Shown here one piece after another: positions 10,701-21,500 of a stretch of 30,804 nt of DNA. The position numbers were made by a program, and so were the translations under genes. Location: assembly GCA_036897485.1 (NCBI GenBank), contig JAYMTF010000744.1:1-30804 (forward strand), in the 5' to 3' direction. A model generated the notes under the pieces. It was not told where the DNA came from. It searched no databases and was given only the letters and a program-made list of their open reading frames with translations. Source of the DNA: Pelargonium nanum. Taxonomy: Eukaryota > Streptophyta > Magnoliopsida > Geraniales > Geraniaceae. The first letter of the stretch is position 1, and every line of letters begins with the position of its first letter.

Positions 10701-13700
10701 ACAACCCATACCCGCAATAATGTTGTTGGTCAGATTTTGTGTGCCTGCGGGTTCATTTCCAAATTGCTAGCTCTACTTAAACCCACCCCTACCTCTTTCA
10801 GTTTGTCCTTACTAATTAACCACTCAACTAATAATGACAAAGAACATAAAGGTTCGTTGTGATAGCTCATTATTTAAAACAAATAAATTTAAGGTGAAGA
10901 CTGCACTTGGGTTTAAATCCATGCAAAATTGCACCTACACATCCAATGTACATGTGAAGTATAAAGCTATACACACAGGCCTCACTAAACCTTTTAGGAA
11001 GGACCGGGGAAAGAAAAAATAACATGAAAAACTTATAAGTAGATCTTGAATATGAACCTGTGATAGATCCTCATTGGCATCGACTTGGCTTCTCATGAAG
11101 GCTACTTTAACACTTCTATCACATCCAAAAACAGCACCTGGCTTTCTTAACCGTTGATGTGCTGCTACTGCATCCACATGGGTGCTGAATTCCAAGAGAG
11201 CGAAACCTTCAATCTGCCCTTCGTTCTTAGGATCATTTGGTAAACGCACCTCCTCAATATGTTCAATTCCATACTTTCTCAGTGCATCAAGTACCTTGGC
11301 ACCGAAAATGTTGTAGACACGGTTACATATGAATTGATATAACTCACAGGTAACGTCGATAAGAAATTGCAATGCATAATGGAATGGACTTTATGTAAAC
11401 ATCAAAGGGACAATAATATCAAATCAGGAAATCTTACTTGCTCTTTTGTCCAACTCTTGCAGATGTTGTCCATGAAAAGTGTAGCATCTTCCCAGGTCGC
11501 TGATACCTTAACACGCTTGCCTTTCACCTTAAGCACAGAAAGGAAAAAAAAAACACTATAATTAAGAAAAGAAAGTTGAACTAAAAAAAAGATAAAAAAA
11601 AAACATGAATATATAAAATAACTTTGAACTGCATAATTTAAACCTCAATCCCATCCTTCAACTCAGCAACAACATTCTTAGCTTGTTCAGCAGTGGCATA
11701 TTGAATAAATGCAAATCCTCTACTAAATCTCCTACTCTTAGGTTTATTCCTTATAATCCGAGCATTTAGGACTTCCCCAAATCTTCCAAAAACTTCAATC
11801 AAGTCGTCTTCAACAGTCTCTTGATCCAGTCCACCAATATGAATTTCCAATCCCTTTTGTCTTCTCTTTTCAGGTACCGAATCATCAATGGATTTAGACG
11901 GTCTTTCATCTACTTCAATCCCTACATTGTTGCCTTCATTATCTTCGCTCTCCGCATTACAGTCTCCATCATCTTCGATGCCTTCAATATTGTCTTCATT
12001 GTCTTCGCTTTCCTCGTCCCCAACATTTTCATCTTCCCCGTCGTCTTCACTATTTCCACTCTCTTCTTCCTCAGCACCTACTTCTTCGTCATCAGAAATG
12101 TCATATATACATTCAACAGTTTTCATGTCTTCAGTATCAGCAGCAGGAAACTCTTCTTTGACAAAATTCACTTTGCCGTTTATCGTATCTGTATTTAATA
12201 TAAATTATACAATTACTAACCCCCACCACTGCTGAAAAGAAAAGAAAAGATACTGCAGATGTAAAGAGGAGATTGAAATATGTGGAGTTATTTGTATCCT
12301 ATACAAAATACAGTAAAATTGGCTGATCTGCTTCAATGTGATAACAACAATATTATACATCTTAGAGCATCCAGCTAGGGACATGACGCATGACCTGACA
12401 CAAATGAGACACGGTCTAAGTGTGTTTGGGCTCAACGCCAACATATTTATAATAGTGACATGTTCGTGTTGAACCTTAGAAATACACATGTCACGTTCAC
12501 ACGATTAATATTTTAAATGTAATTTAATAATAGAGCCCAAACACACTTAAACACTTATATCCCCTCTCATATTTGCCAGCTCTATTACATTTGATCAAGT
12601 AATAACCTACTATTGCTGTAATATTAAGGGTCATTTTCCCCATCGAATTACCATAAGTTGCTCTCTTCTCACATGACAATGATCAACACTTAAAAGAACA
12701 AATCTTAGCAAATTTAGGACGTTCCAAACTTTTGGGCAGTTGCATTATGTTTGTTCGGAGTTCTCCAACAAAAGTATAACAATCTTCCTTGTAATGAAAT
12801 GAGTATTACTTCTACATAACCTCTAAGGTAGAGTTTGGATCCAAATGTATAGAAATTAGAAACCCATTTTCATGATAAAAAGTTATAATCCAAACGTGAA
12901 GAATGAGAATCTCATTTTCATTCCTCGATATATATTCTAATCCCACCGCTTCCTTAAATCAATACCGATTAATCTTCCACAACTCAACGATCATATACCC
13001 CAAGCTAACAAATTTTAATATGATGCAAATGACGGCTTAACACGCAAACATAAAAATGTTATATGACCACTATCACAAAGCTCATTATCGAAATCATCAA
13101 ACACAATACTATTCAACACAAGAAATGATAAAACTTCGACTTTTAGGATGATCATTTCCGAACCTGCCATCATCGCAGCATCCCCGTCCTTTTCTCCATC
13201 AACACCATTCGAATTCTTCACTTCCACCGATTCGCTCGCCTCCACATTACATTCACCATTCACAGTCAAATCCTTATCCTCAACAGCTTCACCATCCAAA
13301 TCAACACCATCACCTTCCACAGCAAAATCCACATTCTCCTCCTCAACCTTCACACCAACCTCCAATTTTTCATCATCCACAGCACCTTCCTCGCCCAAAT
13401 CCGCCTCTTCACTCCTCAAATGACCATTCTCTGCTTCAACCGAGCCCATACTCTCACCAACCTCAGCAACACCACCCAAATTTTTCGAATCTTCGTTCGG
13501 TTCCTCGAAATTCGGAGCCTGAGCCTCTATTTCCTCGGCGAGGTCCTCCGGGATGGACGGAGCGTCCGGCGACGGCTCCGGGACGCCGACCTCGGCGGCG
13601 GCGGAGCGAGTGAGCCTCCGCTTGGAGATTGGATTGAATTTGGGAGTGGATTTTCTGGAAGATTTCGGAGGCATTTTCGTGTCTCGGCTTTCTTCGATTG

Positions 13701-13776
13701 CTGTTTGGTTTTCGGTTTCGATTTCTTGAGCAGATTCAGAGGTTTCGATAGCTTCGTTCTTTGATGTTTCGCTCAT
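7730..13776 (-). CDS. hnRNP Q/R-like RNA-binding protein with two visible RRMs
   Basis: Nine minus-strand exons join in frame: 13164-13776, 11644-12188, 11438-11527, 11058-11294, 9552-9969, 9257-9453, 8887-9185, 8750-8799 and 7730-7848; about 855 residues. The start at 13776 is chosen because a TATA box at 13844-13851 puts the cap site near 13818, too close for the upstream in-frame ATG there; a third candidate, MPPKSSRKS (13674), resembles starts I recall in this family. Order: basic then acidic N-terminus, RRM1 (about 318-396; IHIGGL, RGFAFIQY), RRM2 (about 403-490; LFMDNI, EGFALLEF), Lys/Arg-rich linker, 15-residue Tyr-Leu-Glu-Pro repeats (713-787), Gly/Tyr/Ser-rich tail. Such proteins bind RNA in the nucleus; it resembles Arabidopsis At2g44710-type proteins, which as I recall have three RRMs. 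The third is not visible, and the C-terminus runs into a microsatellite. RRM exons are firm, the last two less so. Confidence 0.85.
7741..7784. repeat. Compound microsatellite (GT)12(GA)10
   Basis: Uninterrupted GT repeats at 7741-7764 are followed by GA repeats at 7765-7784. On the minus strand this lies in the predicted last exon of the RNA-binding gene and would be translated as a Ser-Leu run followed by a His-Thr run. It should be highly length-polymorphic. Confidence 0.97.
8302..8573. mobile_element. hAT-like non-autonomous element, copy 1
   Basis: The left end TAGAGGTGGCAATT and right end CTGTCAGCTCTA are imperfect inverted repeats of the TAGGGxTGGCAA type seen in Ac/hAT-like MITEs. 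The interior is rich in CGGGTTG and AACCC. The 8-base flanks TGTGGGAA and GCTGGGAG match at 5 of 8, compatible with a decayed target duplication. It lies in the last intron of the RNA-binding gene. Confidence 0.6.
8925..9149 (-). repeat. Coding tandem repeat, five 45-bp units (15 residues)
   Basis: In exon 7 of the RNA-binding gene the protein reads as five consecutive 15-residue units: KEVHHHAVYREHALA, SPSKRHAQYHEPALG, SQHQRSVSYLEPALG, NIQHRHVRYLEPSLR and REAQPHGEYLEPTVG. Tyr at position 9, Glu at 11, Pro (or His) at 12 and usually Leu at 14 are conserved. The codons have diverged, so the array is old and kept in frame. Confidence 0.88.
10507..10782. mobile_element. hAT-like non-autonomous element, copy 2
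   Basis: The element body is 10515-10774. Its ends GAGAGCTGGTAATTTGGA and TCCAAATTGCTAGCTCT form an imperfect inverted repeat. The 8-base flanks ACTTAGAC (10507-10514) and ACTTAAAC (10775-10782) match at 7 of 8, fitting a hAT target duplication. The interior is made of AACCCAACCC- and GGGTT-type sequence. It sits in the intron where the missing third RRM exon of the RNA-binding gene would be expected. Confidence 0.8.
12189..13163. other. Intron 1 of the RNA-binding gene, repeat-bearing
   Basis: A phase-1 GT-AG intron (GCAG|GTTCGG to AATACAG|AT on the minus strand). It contains the small inverted-repeat element at 12417-12549 and a dispersed AT-rich repeat at about 12825-12955 shared with 6550-6790 and 27198-27325. 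No gene is seen in it. Confidence 0.7.
12417..12549. mobile_element. Short inverted-repeat element, TAAGTGTGTTTGGGCTC ends
   Basis: TAAGTGTGTTTGGGCTC at 12417-12433 is perfectly inverted at 12533-12549 (GAGCCCAAACACACTTA). The 133-base unit encodes nothing and looks like a MITE. A related but more decayed copy with TAAGCGTGTTTGGG and AACAAACACACTTA ends lies at about 25194-25304 in enolase intron 11. Target duplication was not resolved. Confidence 0.8.
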
Positions 13777-13843
13777 TCTGGTTTTTGTTTTAGGTTTTTT
13801 TCTGGATTTTAATCTCATATCTGAAGTTTTGTTTTGTACTCAT

Positions 13844-13858
13844 TTTTTATACCACGTG
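13844..13858 (-). promoter_or_regulatory. TATA box and G-box of the RNA-binding gene
   Basis: Reading the minus strand, CACGTG (13853-13858, a G-box core) is directly followed by GTATAAAAAATG, with TATAAAAA at 13844-13851. A cap site about 30 bases on would fall near 13815-13820, which favours the ATG at 13776 with a leader of about 40 bases. G-boxes bind bZIP and bHLH factors, so light or abscisic-acid input is possible; that is inference. Confidence 0.65.
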
Positions 13859-13952
13859 ACGTCATAATTTGCGTAACAAGTATTATGTCATATATATGAA
13901 TAAATGACAATTGTGTCAAAATTATTTGGAATTAATGTAGTCAAATATATGA

Positions 13953-14365
13953 TATTATACAGGAAAAATGTCCAAAATGGTCCTGAACTATTCAGTTCGT
14001 GCTATTTTGGTCTCTTAACTATCAAACATGTCATTTCAGTCTAAAAGACAAGCGAAAGAGTCGTTACAGTCCAAACGTTTCTAAAAACCGTGCCCCGTCA
14101 GGACATTCCGTCAAAATACTGATGGAATCCGTTAAGTCTTGATGACGTGGAATTTTTTTCAAAATATTTTTTAACGAAAATTTAACGGTTCCGTCAGCAA
14201 TTTTGACGAAATGTCCTGACGGGGCTCGGTTTTTGGAAACGTTTGCACTATAACGGCTCTTTCGCCTATCTTTTGGACTGAAATGACACGTTTGATAGTT
14301 CATGGACCAAAATGGTACGAACTGGATAGTTCATAAACTATTTTAGACATTTTTCCTATTATGTA
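13953..14365. mobile_element. Mutator-like palindromic MITE, copy 1
   Basis: The body at 13962-14356 (395 bases) is almost wholly an inverted repeat with ends GGAAAAATGTCCAAAATGG and TTTTAGACATTTTTCC. Its arms of about 165 bases share GTCAGGACATTCCGTCAAAA, AACGTTT and TTTGGACTGAAATGACA. The 9-base flanks TATTATACA and TATTATGTA match at 7 of 9, both differences being transitions, which fits a decayed Mutator-type duplication. It lies about 100 bases upstream of the G-box/TATA of the RNA-binding gene. A second copy is at 22395-22745. Confidence 0.85.
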
Positions 14366-15333
14366 TATAGTTAGTTTAACGAGTTCTTGTCGTGCACACA
14401 TAAATTTATGTTATGACCTCTCGGCCATTATGCGAAAGGATGAGTGGTACATTATAGCTAGTTTTGTGACAACCGATGGTGTTTCGAGTAGGATGGTGGG
14501 GTGTCAGCGATTGAGTAGGGTAAGAGACCTCATCGAGGCCATCTCAAACTTAATGTAGATGAGTCTTTGTTTTCCTCGTTTAGACGCTTTGGAGCACAAT
14601 GGGTGGTCTAAGATCTTATGGGTTGGTGTTGGGGTGGTGGGTGATGTTAATGGTCGGGTTGATCAACGTGATTGACAGTATAATGTGGTCAAGTTTGACG
14701 CACTTAACAACTTATTCGTAGTAATCAACACTAACAATCTTTGCAAATTTTCACCACTCATCGATAACCCTACAAAGGAATATTTTTTCATTTTCTCATG
14801 TAAACTTGTGTAACAACTTTTTTGTTTAGACTGTGTTTAATTGTGTATTTGGCATGATTTCGAATACATTAAGTCATAGTGTTTGAATTATCTTCGTGTC
14901 TCGTACACAACAATTGTATATCAGCAAATGAGTTACTGATGTTTGACTAAAGCTTCTACAACTCATTTTGTCTAACACATTTAGATTACGTTTGGAACAT
15001 TGTAATAAAATGAGTATTTTAGCAAGAATGTTATTCCATCATGAATGTTCATTCTATATACAACGAGACACGTATATATTTAAACATATAACTCAAACAA
15101 GTTGATATTTGCGGTTATTTGAATTCCGATCCGATTAATTTTTGGATCAAATTTATCCTCAAAATACACATTCGTTCATTTTATGCTAAACATCCAATTA
15201 TCCAATCCGATTCGAATCGGATTCAAAATACACTTTATTAATCTAAATCCGAATAGACCCGAAATCCAAAATGCCATACAAGATCATTTGGGCATTTTAT
15301 CAGAACCCCTAACAAATTAGGGCACAGAGCAAA
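14366..15333. other. Intergenic region between divergent genes
   Basis: No gene is seen. About 14400-14720 has a moderately GC-rich stretch with no usable reading frame. About 15110-15290 is rich in GATCCGATT, GAATCGGATT and GACCCGAAA fragments typical of the AACCC/GGATC dispersed repeats seen elsewhere in the window. Confidence 0.5.
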
Positions 15334-15529
15334 TGGGCCTCATTGAAGGCCCAATCACGGCCCATATAAGTATTGTCACAGTCCATCAAATAGGCCCAAA
15401 CCGTCAAGTACAAGACACGTGTCCTATCAAGAGCGCGGTGCACGGAAATTCCATGCAACCGCTTGTAGCAGAACATTTTAGGCGCAGTAGGGTTTTAAAT
15501 AGCCATTGCAAGAGACTCACGAGGGTTTT
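15334..15529 (+). promoter_or_regulatory. FKBP53 promoter: four site II motifs and two telo-boxes
   Basis: TGGGCC or its complement occurs at 15334-15339, 15348-15353, 15359-15364 and 15393-15398. AGGGTTTT telo-boxes lie at 15489-15496 and 15522-15529, the latter 31 bases before the start codon. In plants site II (TCP-bound) plus telo-box marks growth-, cell-cycle- and ribosome-related promoters, which suits a nucleolar histone chaperone. No strong TATA box is evident. Confidence 0.75.
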
Positions 15530-15559
15530 GGGTTTTAGAGACAGAGCAGAGAGCAAAAA

Positions 15560-18500
15560 ATGGGTTTCTGGGGTTAGTATCATTTTCTCTCTTCTTAGCT
15601 TCTTTTCTTCTCCAGATTCTTCTAGAAATTTTCCGAGAAAGTTGAATTTTCCTGTTTGCTTTGCTAGAAAATACTGCAAATGATGTGAAAATTTGGCTAT
15701 CGCAGTGTTAGTTCGGATTGAAGCGAATAAACTGAGCATTACGTGTGTTTGTTTTTGTTAATATTTATGATTATATAGCTAGATTTTATAGATATTTGCC
15801 GAGAAAGTGAATTTACCTGTTTGTTTTGCTAGAAAATGCTGCAAATGCTTTGAAAATCTGGCTATCGCAGCGTTACTTCGGATTGAACTGAATAAGCTGA
15901 GCATGATGTGTTGTTTTGGTTAATATTTATGATTATGTAGTTCACTTCTCTAGATATTTGCCGATAAAGTTAATTTACCTGTTTGTTTTGCTAGAAAATA
16001 CTGCAAATGATTTGAAAATTTGGCTATTGCAGTGTTAGTTTGGATTGAAGTGAATAAGCTGAGCATTATGCGTTGTTTTCGTTGATATACAGTTAACTTT
16101 TCTATAGATTTTCTGAAAAAGTAAATTTACCTGTTCGTTTTCGCTAGAAACTACTGCAAATGCTTTGAACATTTGACTATCGCAGTCTTAGTTCGGATTG
16201 AAGTGACTAAGCTGATCATCATGTGTTGTTTTCGTTGATTATAACATTTCTATATATTTTACGAGAAAGTAGAATTTACCTGTTTGTTTTGCTAGAAAAC
16301 ACTGTAGATGCTAATGCATATTTTGCTATTGCTGTGTTAGTTTGGATTGAAGCGAATAAACTGAACATTGTGTGATGTTTTTGTTAAATATTTATGGATT
16401 TGTAGTTAGTTTTGTAAAAAATTTCTGTGAGTAATTTTTTAATGCTATTTTTGCTGGAAAATAATGTATATACTAAGAAATTTTTGCTATAGCTGTGCTA
16501 GTTCGGATTGAAGTGAACAAAATGGAGCATTACTTGTTTTATATCCTCTTAACTTCTCTTGTTTTCCAGAAACATCTAGAAATTTTCCGAGAAAACAGAA
16601 TTTTCCTGTTTGTTTTGCTGGAATATACCGAAAATGCTATTTAAATTTTGCTATCACTGTGTTAGTTTGGATTGAGGTGAATAAATGAATCATTATGTAT
16701 ATTTTGTTCTTTAGTATTTATGATTTTTTAGTTAATTTGATTTTGTTTTCATTTTCCTTTTGCAGGAATTGAAGTGAAACCGGGAAAACCATACGCATAT
16801 CATTCAGACAATGTGGAAGGGAAGGTCCATGTTACTCAGGTTTGTTCACGAAACTCAAATGAATAATATTTTTAGATTATTTGAAGATATGTATAGATGT
16901 TTGTTTGGTTTATTTTTGAGAACTTGTCTTGCATGGCTTGTAACTCAGTCTCTTCTTGAAATTGAAACTCAGGTCTCCTCCTGAGCTCAAATGAATGTTA
17001 TCTTTTGATTATTTGAAGATATATGGATGCTTTTTGGTGTATTTTAATTGATATATGATAAATGGCCATGCATTGCTTGTAACTCGGTCTCTTTCTCGTA
17101 CTGAATCTACTGATAATTGGACACATGTTTTTAGGATTATTTTGGAGCTATATGTATGTTTTTGGCATTTGTTTGGTTGATTTATGACTTTATGAGAAAT
17201 TGTGATGCATTGCTTGTAACTCAGGTTTCATCATGAAATTCAAAACTTAAGTTTTAAGATTATTTGAAGATATATGGATGTCTTTAGATGTTTGTTCGCA
17301 TGATACTTGATATATAAGAAACAGGTATGCACTGTATGTTAAGATGATTGACATTGTTTGTTATATGCATTTTTGTTGCTGTGTTTTCTTTTTTTATTTA
17401 TAATTTGGTACATGTTCATGGCTCATTGATTTTGAAGATGCAAGTGTCATTTTAGGTTATGAACAGAAATTCAATTATGTACTGTGAGCCTGTGATGAGA
17501 TTCTGGAATTCAAAACTGTACTATGTCTGTAGGAAATAAATTTATGTGACTTATTATGGTGTGGATATTCTTCCGTGGTATGCGAAACTGTTACTTTTGA
17601 TTTTTGTTTATAGGTTTTAGGAAGTTATTGAATTGTATTTTCTGATCAGACAACATATCAGAGCTTGTACTCTTTATTGGCTAAACAACATCCTTGAACA
17701 TTGTTTTTTAGTTATTACAGAACAGAAATACTTGTGTTTCAAAATTGATTTTTAATCTTGTTGACAGTTTCGGGTTCAAATTTATGTGGGTTGAAGTACT
17801 TGTCCATTTGTTTGTTGAAATCACATCTTGGTGACAGTATAACTTTTTCTGATTTGGGTTTTAAGAGCTCTGAAGTATAGCAATGCATTTTGGGTGACTG
17901 GCTATGCTTTTAAGTATCTTTTAATCTTTCAGATTTGGTCTTGATAATATGTGTGAGGCAACTAAGTGGTGATTTGATCTTTGTAATAATACAATTTGCT
18001 TTGATAATCAGGCAACTTTAGGCCCTGGCTCAGCGTCAGAGAAGGCTATTCTACAGTGTTCTGCCCGTGATAATAGTCCAGTTTATTTATGCTCTTTGCT
18101 ACCAAATAAGACCGAGTGCTGCCCTCTAGATCTTGAATTTGAGGAGGATGATAGCGTAGTCTTTTCAGTGGTTGGTTCTCGGAGCATTCATCTTGCTGGT
18201 AAATTTGTGGCTGATGGTGGAGCATCTGATGAAGAGTTATATGACTCGTATCCTTTGGGTTAATTTATTCACTTTTTCGCTCTTAGTAATATTTATTTTT
18301 ATGTTTTGCTTCAATCAGTTTGGCGCAGAAAAATAATATTAGTATGTTCAGCTTCTACTATAGTACTATTTCCCTTGCTACTATTCACAATGAAGTGATT
18401 CTTATGGGGAGGATATTGCTGACACCGAGACGGATGATTCTAACGAGTTTAGTTCTGATGATGAATATGGAGGTGATTTTATTGATGACGACGACGACAT

Positions 18501-21500
18501 TGATATGTTCCCACCTTCCCCCGTACCCAATAGTGGAGGTATCTCACTCATTATTAATTAATTGTTTGTATGTGCGGGCAAGAGATGCGGGTCTTGGGTC
18601 AGAGATTTGAAATAGAAAATGCGCGGGTTGCCCGACTTGATGCATTTTTCCAATGTAAAACCTGACCCAAAATCTAATCAACTCTATTTAATGCAAACTG
18701 CAACCTGAACATCCAAAATGTCAGTTGTGCACGGTCTAGTGATTTGCTAAGTAAGCTCTGGTCATATAATAATATCTACTATTAATAATGCGTGAATTGG
18801 AGCTAAAACAACCGTAGTGGAAGGGTGGTATTTAGCAATGAAATTCAAGAGAAAAGTTCTGTTGTATATTTTTGATAAACGGAAAGAATTTTCATAATTA
18901 TCGCTAAGCTTTCATTTGAATTTTGCTTTTCATAGCCCTTTTCTAGTGTACCAGGGTTTTAATCATACACAATATTAATTATGTGATAATGTATTGTAAT
19001 TAAGATATTTACCCCAAGTAATTTGCTTCTTTTGTAGTTGTAATTGAGGAGATAGTGGACGATGACAAGCCTACTAACGAAAATGGTCAACCTAAACGAC
19101 CAAAGAAGAAGAAGAATCAATCGACTGATTCCGAGGACAAGAAAAACTCTGAGCAACAAATTGTTGTCAAGAGCGGTAGCGGTGTCCCTGTTCTAGAAAG
19201 TGAAGACGAAGACGGTTTTCCTATTTCTTCCTCACACAAAAGTGAAGTCACTGCACAAAAGCCAGAAGCAGAAGCAGAACAGACAGAAAAAAGAACAGCT
19301 GAGAAAAACAACAAAAAGAAAGGGAAAGACAGTGAGGAGCGTGCTTCTAGTGGAAAAAGGAAAGTTGAGAATGTCGACAAAGATGGTCAACCAGAAAGGT
19401 AATATTCCAACTGTTCAGATATTTAATCACAATGATTGTCGCTTCCTAATTTCACTAAGAGCTTGCTATCTTTATCAGAAAAATAAGGTTTTGCTAATGT
19501 TCATTGTAGAAAAGATAGTTGAGAATATTAACCAAGACGGTTGGTAATTCAACTTTTCAGAACTAGGACTGCGCATTGATCCAGAACCGGACTGGACCAA
19601 AAAATTCAGCCTCGATTTGGACCGAATTCAATAGATTTGAAAAATAACTTTTTGAAGGAAAAAAATGAAATTCTTAAGTGTTGAATGAGTAATCATGGAG
19701 TAAATTGTAACAGAGGTGGTAATATTATTTAAAATCTATTTTGAATAGAATTAGCTTACATATATACATATAAAATAGTTTGGCCCGGGATTGAACCAAA
19801 CCCAAATGGTCTTTTCTTGACCAGACCGGTTTCTGGACAACCTATTCAGAATGATACGCGATAATTGTTGCGTCCTAATTTTACAAAGTATGTGCTTTCC
19901 ATCTTTATCTACCCTTTAGTCAGGAAAGTGAAATAAAAGAAGACTTTTCGACTTTTCGTAATGATTGCAAATTGTGAAACTACCAAATGTATCTCCTTTG
20001 TTTCATATAGCTGAATTTACTCCTCTAAAGTGATGTCAGGGGAAAGAAAAAGAAGAAGCAGCAGCTGAAAGCAGAACAGGATGAGAAAAAAGCTCATGAA
20101 GCTGGAGATCAGCCTGAGGAGGTCAAAGACCAAAATCTAAATCAGGATGTATCTGCTGGAAATGACAATGACCAGAAGCTAACTAATGAGAAGTAAGATC
20201 CTATCTCGTATTTCCAACAAATGAAGCTTTCATAGCCTCGGGTTTCTTTAAAGTCACCCAATATATATGTGTATTATATATTGTTAAGTATGAAACTAAA
20301 TTGGGCCTTCAATTATAAGCTTTTCAAAAGTTATGATATTTTGAGTCAAGATGATGTTCGCTGGAGTTTTTTTGCCCTGCATCCGCCTCTCATGCTTTTT
20401 ATGGCTTGGGAGTTCTATCTTTGTACTGTAGATTCAGTATATGATGCATTAAAAGACAAGAACATATCCTTTCTAGATTCTAGGCACGTAGGCCATATAT
20501 TTAATATTCAGTTTATCATTCCCGACTCCAAATTTAATATTGGTAACAGTTTAAAGTTTTCAGTATTGTTTCTGCATTTTTCACTGTTATTGATTTGAAT
20601 TTGCTCTGCAGTGAAATTCAAGCTGACGACAAAAAGAAGAAAAAGAAAAAGAAGAAGAAGAAGACACAGGAGAGCGAAGGCCTTGCTTCCAAGGAACAAA
20701 CTGTTTCGGCTTCAGGCCAGAAGGTTGTATCCGCTGTGCCAGCGAAGAAGCAAGAAAAAAACGAGCCTTCTCAAGCAAGAACCTATGGGAATGGATTGGT
20801 TGTTGAGGAAATAGCAATGGGCAAACCAAATGGCAAGAGAGCTTCTCGTGGGAGCAAGGCAAGTCGTTTTATGTTTACATTTGACTTTTTCAATTTGTCC
20901 GTAAAATTCGAGGCCTCGAGGTTTTCCCCAATGTTGACCCGAATCTGCGGGCACCTGAAACCCGACCTGCATTTTTGCAGGTTTGGGGTGCATAAAATAG
21001 ACTTGATCATTTTTCTGTTCAGGTCATACAAACCTCGCACGAGCCCACACATTTTACATGTAAAATTCAAAACTCGACCCGTAACTATTTTGCTTTGTGC
21101 TAGGCCAACCCAAAAACACGACCTTGACCCTAAACATGAATTCCAACTCTAATGCTAAATGTCCAATATCACAACCGTATCCTTTTCATGAATTTGTGGC
21201 GTGAAGTGCACGGTTTGTATTGTACACTTGGGATATTGTTGTACAATTTTCGGTGTGAATAGCATCACTCTTTGTTTTTTTAATAATATCTAATTGGATA
21301 TTGCTGTTTCTTCTCAGGTTAGTGTCCGTTACATTGGCAAGCTACAAAAGAACGGGAAAATATTTGACTCAAACGTGGGAGGACCACCCTTCAAATTCCG
21401 ACTAGGTATTATAAGATTTGGTACTTTCAACAACTAAAATATGATTTGTTACATGGCCTAATAATTATCATCTCCGTGGTGTTGTAGGTGTTGGAGAAGT

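Noticed and set aside
10593..10862. Reading frame within the RNA-binding gene intron as a missing RRM3
   Set aside because: It is translated hAT-like repeat sequence on the opposite strand and shows no RNP motif.
11821..12235. Plus-strand Ser/Phe-rich reading frames
   Set aside because: They are the reverse complement of the acidic Glu/Asp-rich exon 2 of the RNA-binding gene.
13148..13764. Plus-strand Ser/Thr/Pro-rich reading frames
   Set aside because: They are antisense shadows of exon 1 of the RNA-binding gene.
14361..14558. Short reading frame between the divergent genes
   Set aside because: There is no recognisable domain, promoter or splice support; the length is expected by chance.
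15600..17300. Regular repeats in FKBP53 introns considered as a CRISPR array or centromere-type satellite
   Set aside because: The units are long, diverged and without unique spacers, lie inside a eukaryotic gene and are confined to single introns.
18320..18610. Reading frame starting MAQKNNISMF as a separate gene
   Set aside because: Only part of it overlaps FKBP53 exon 4, which is read in another frame that continues the acidic tract.
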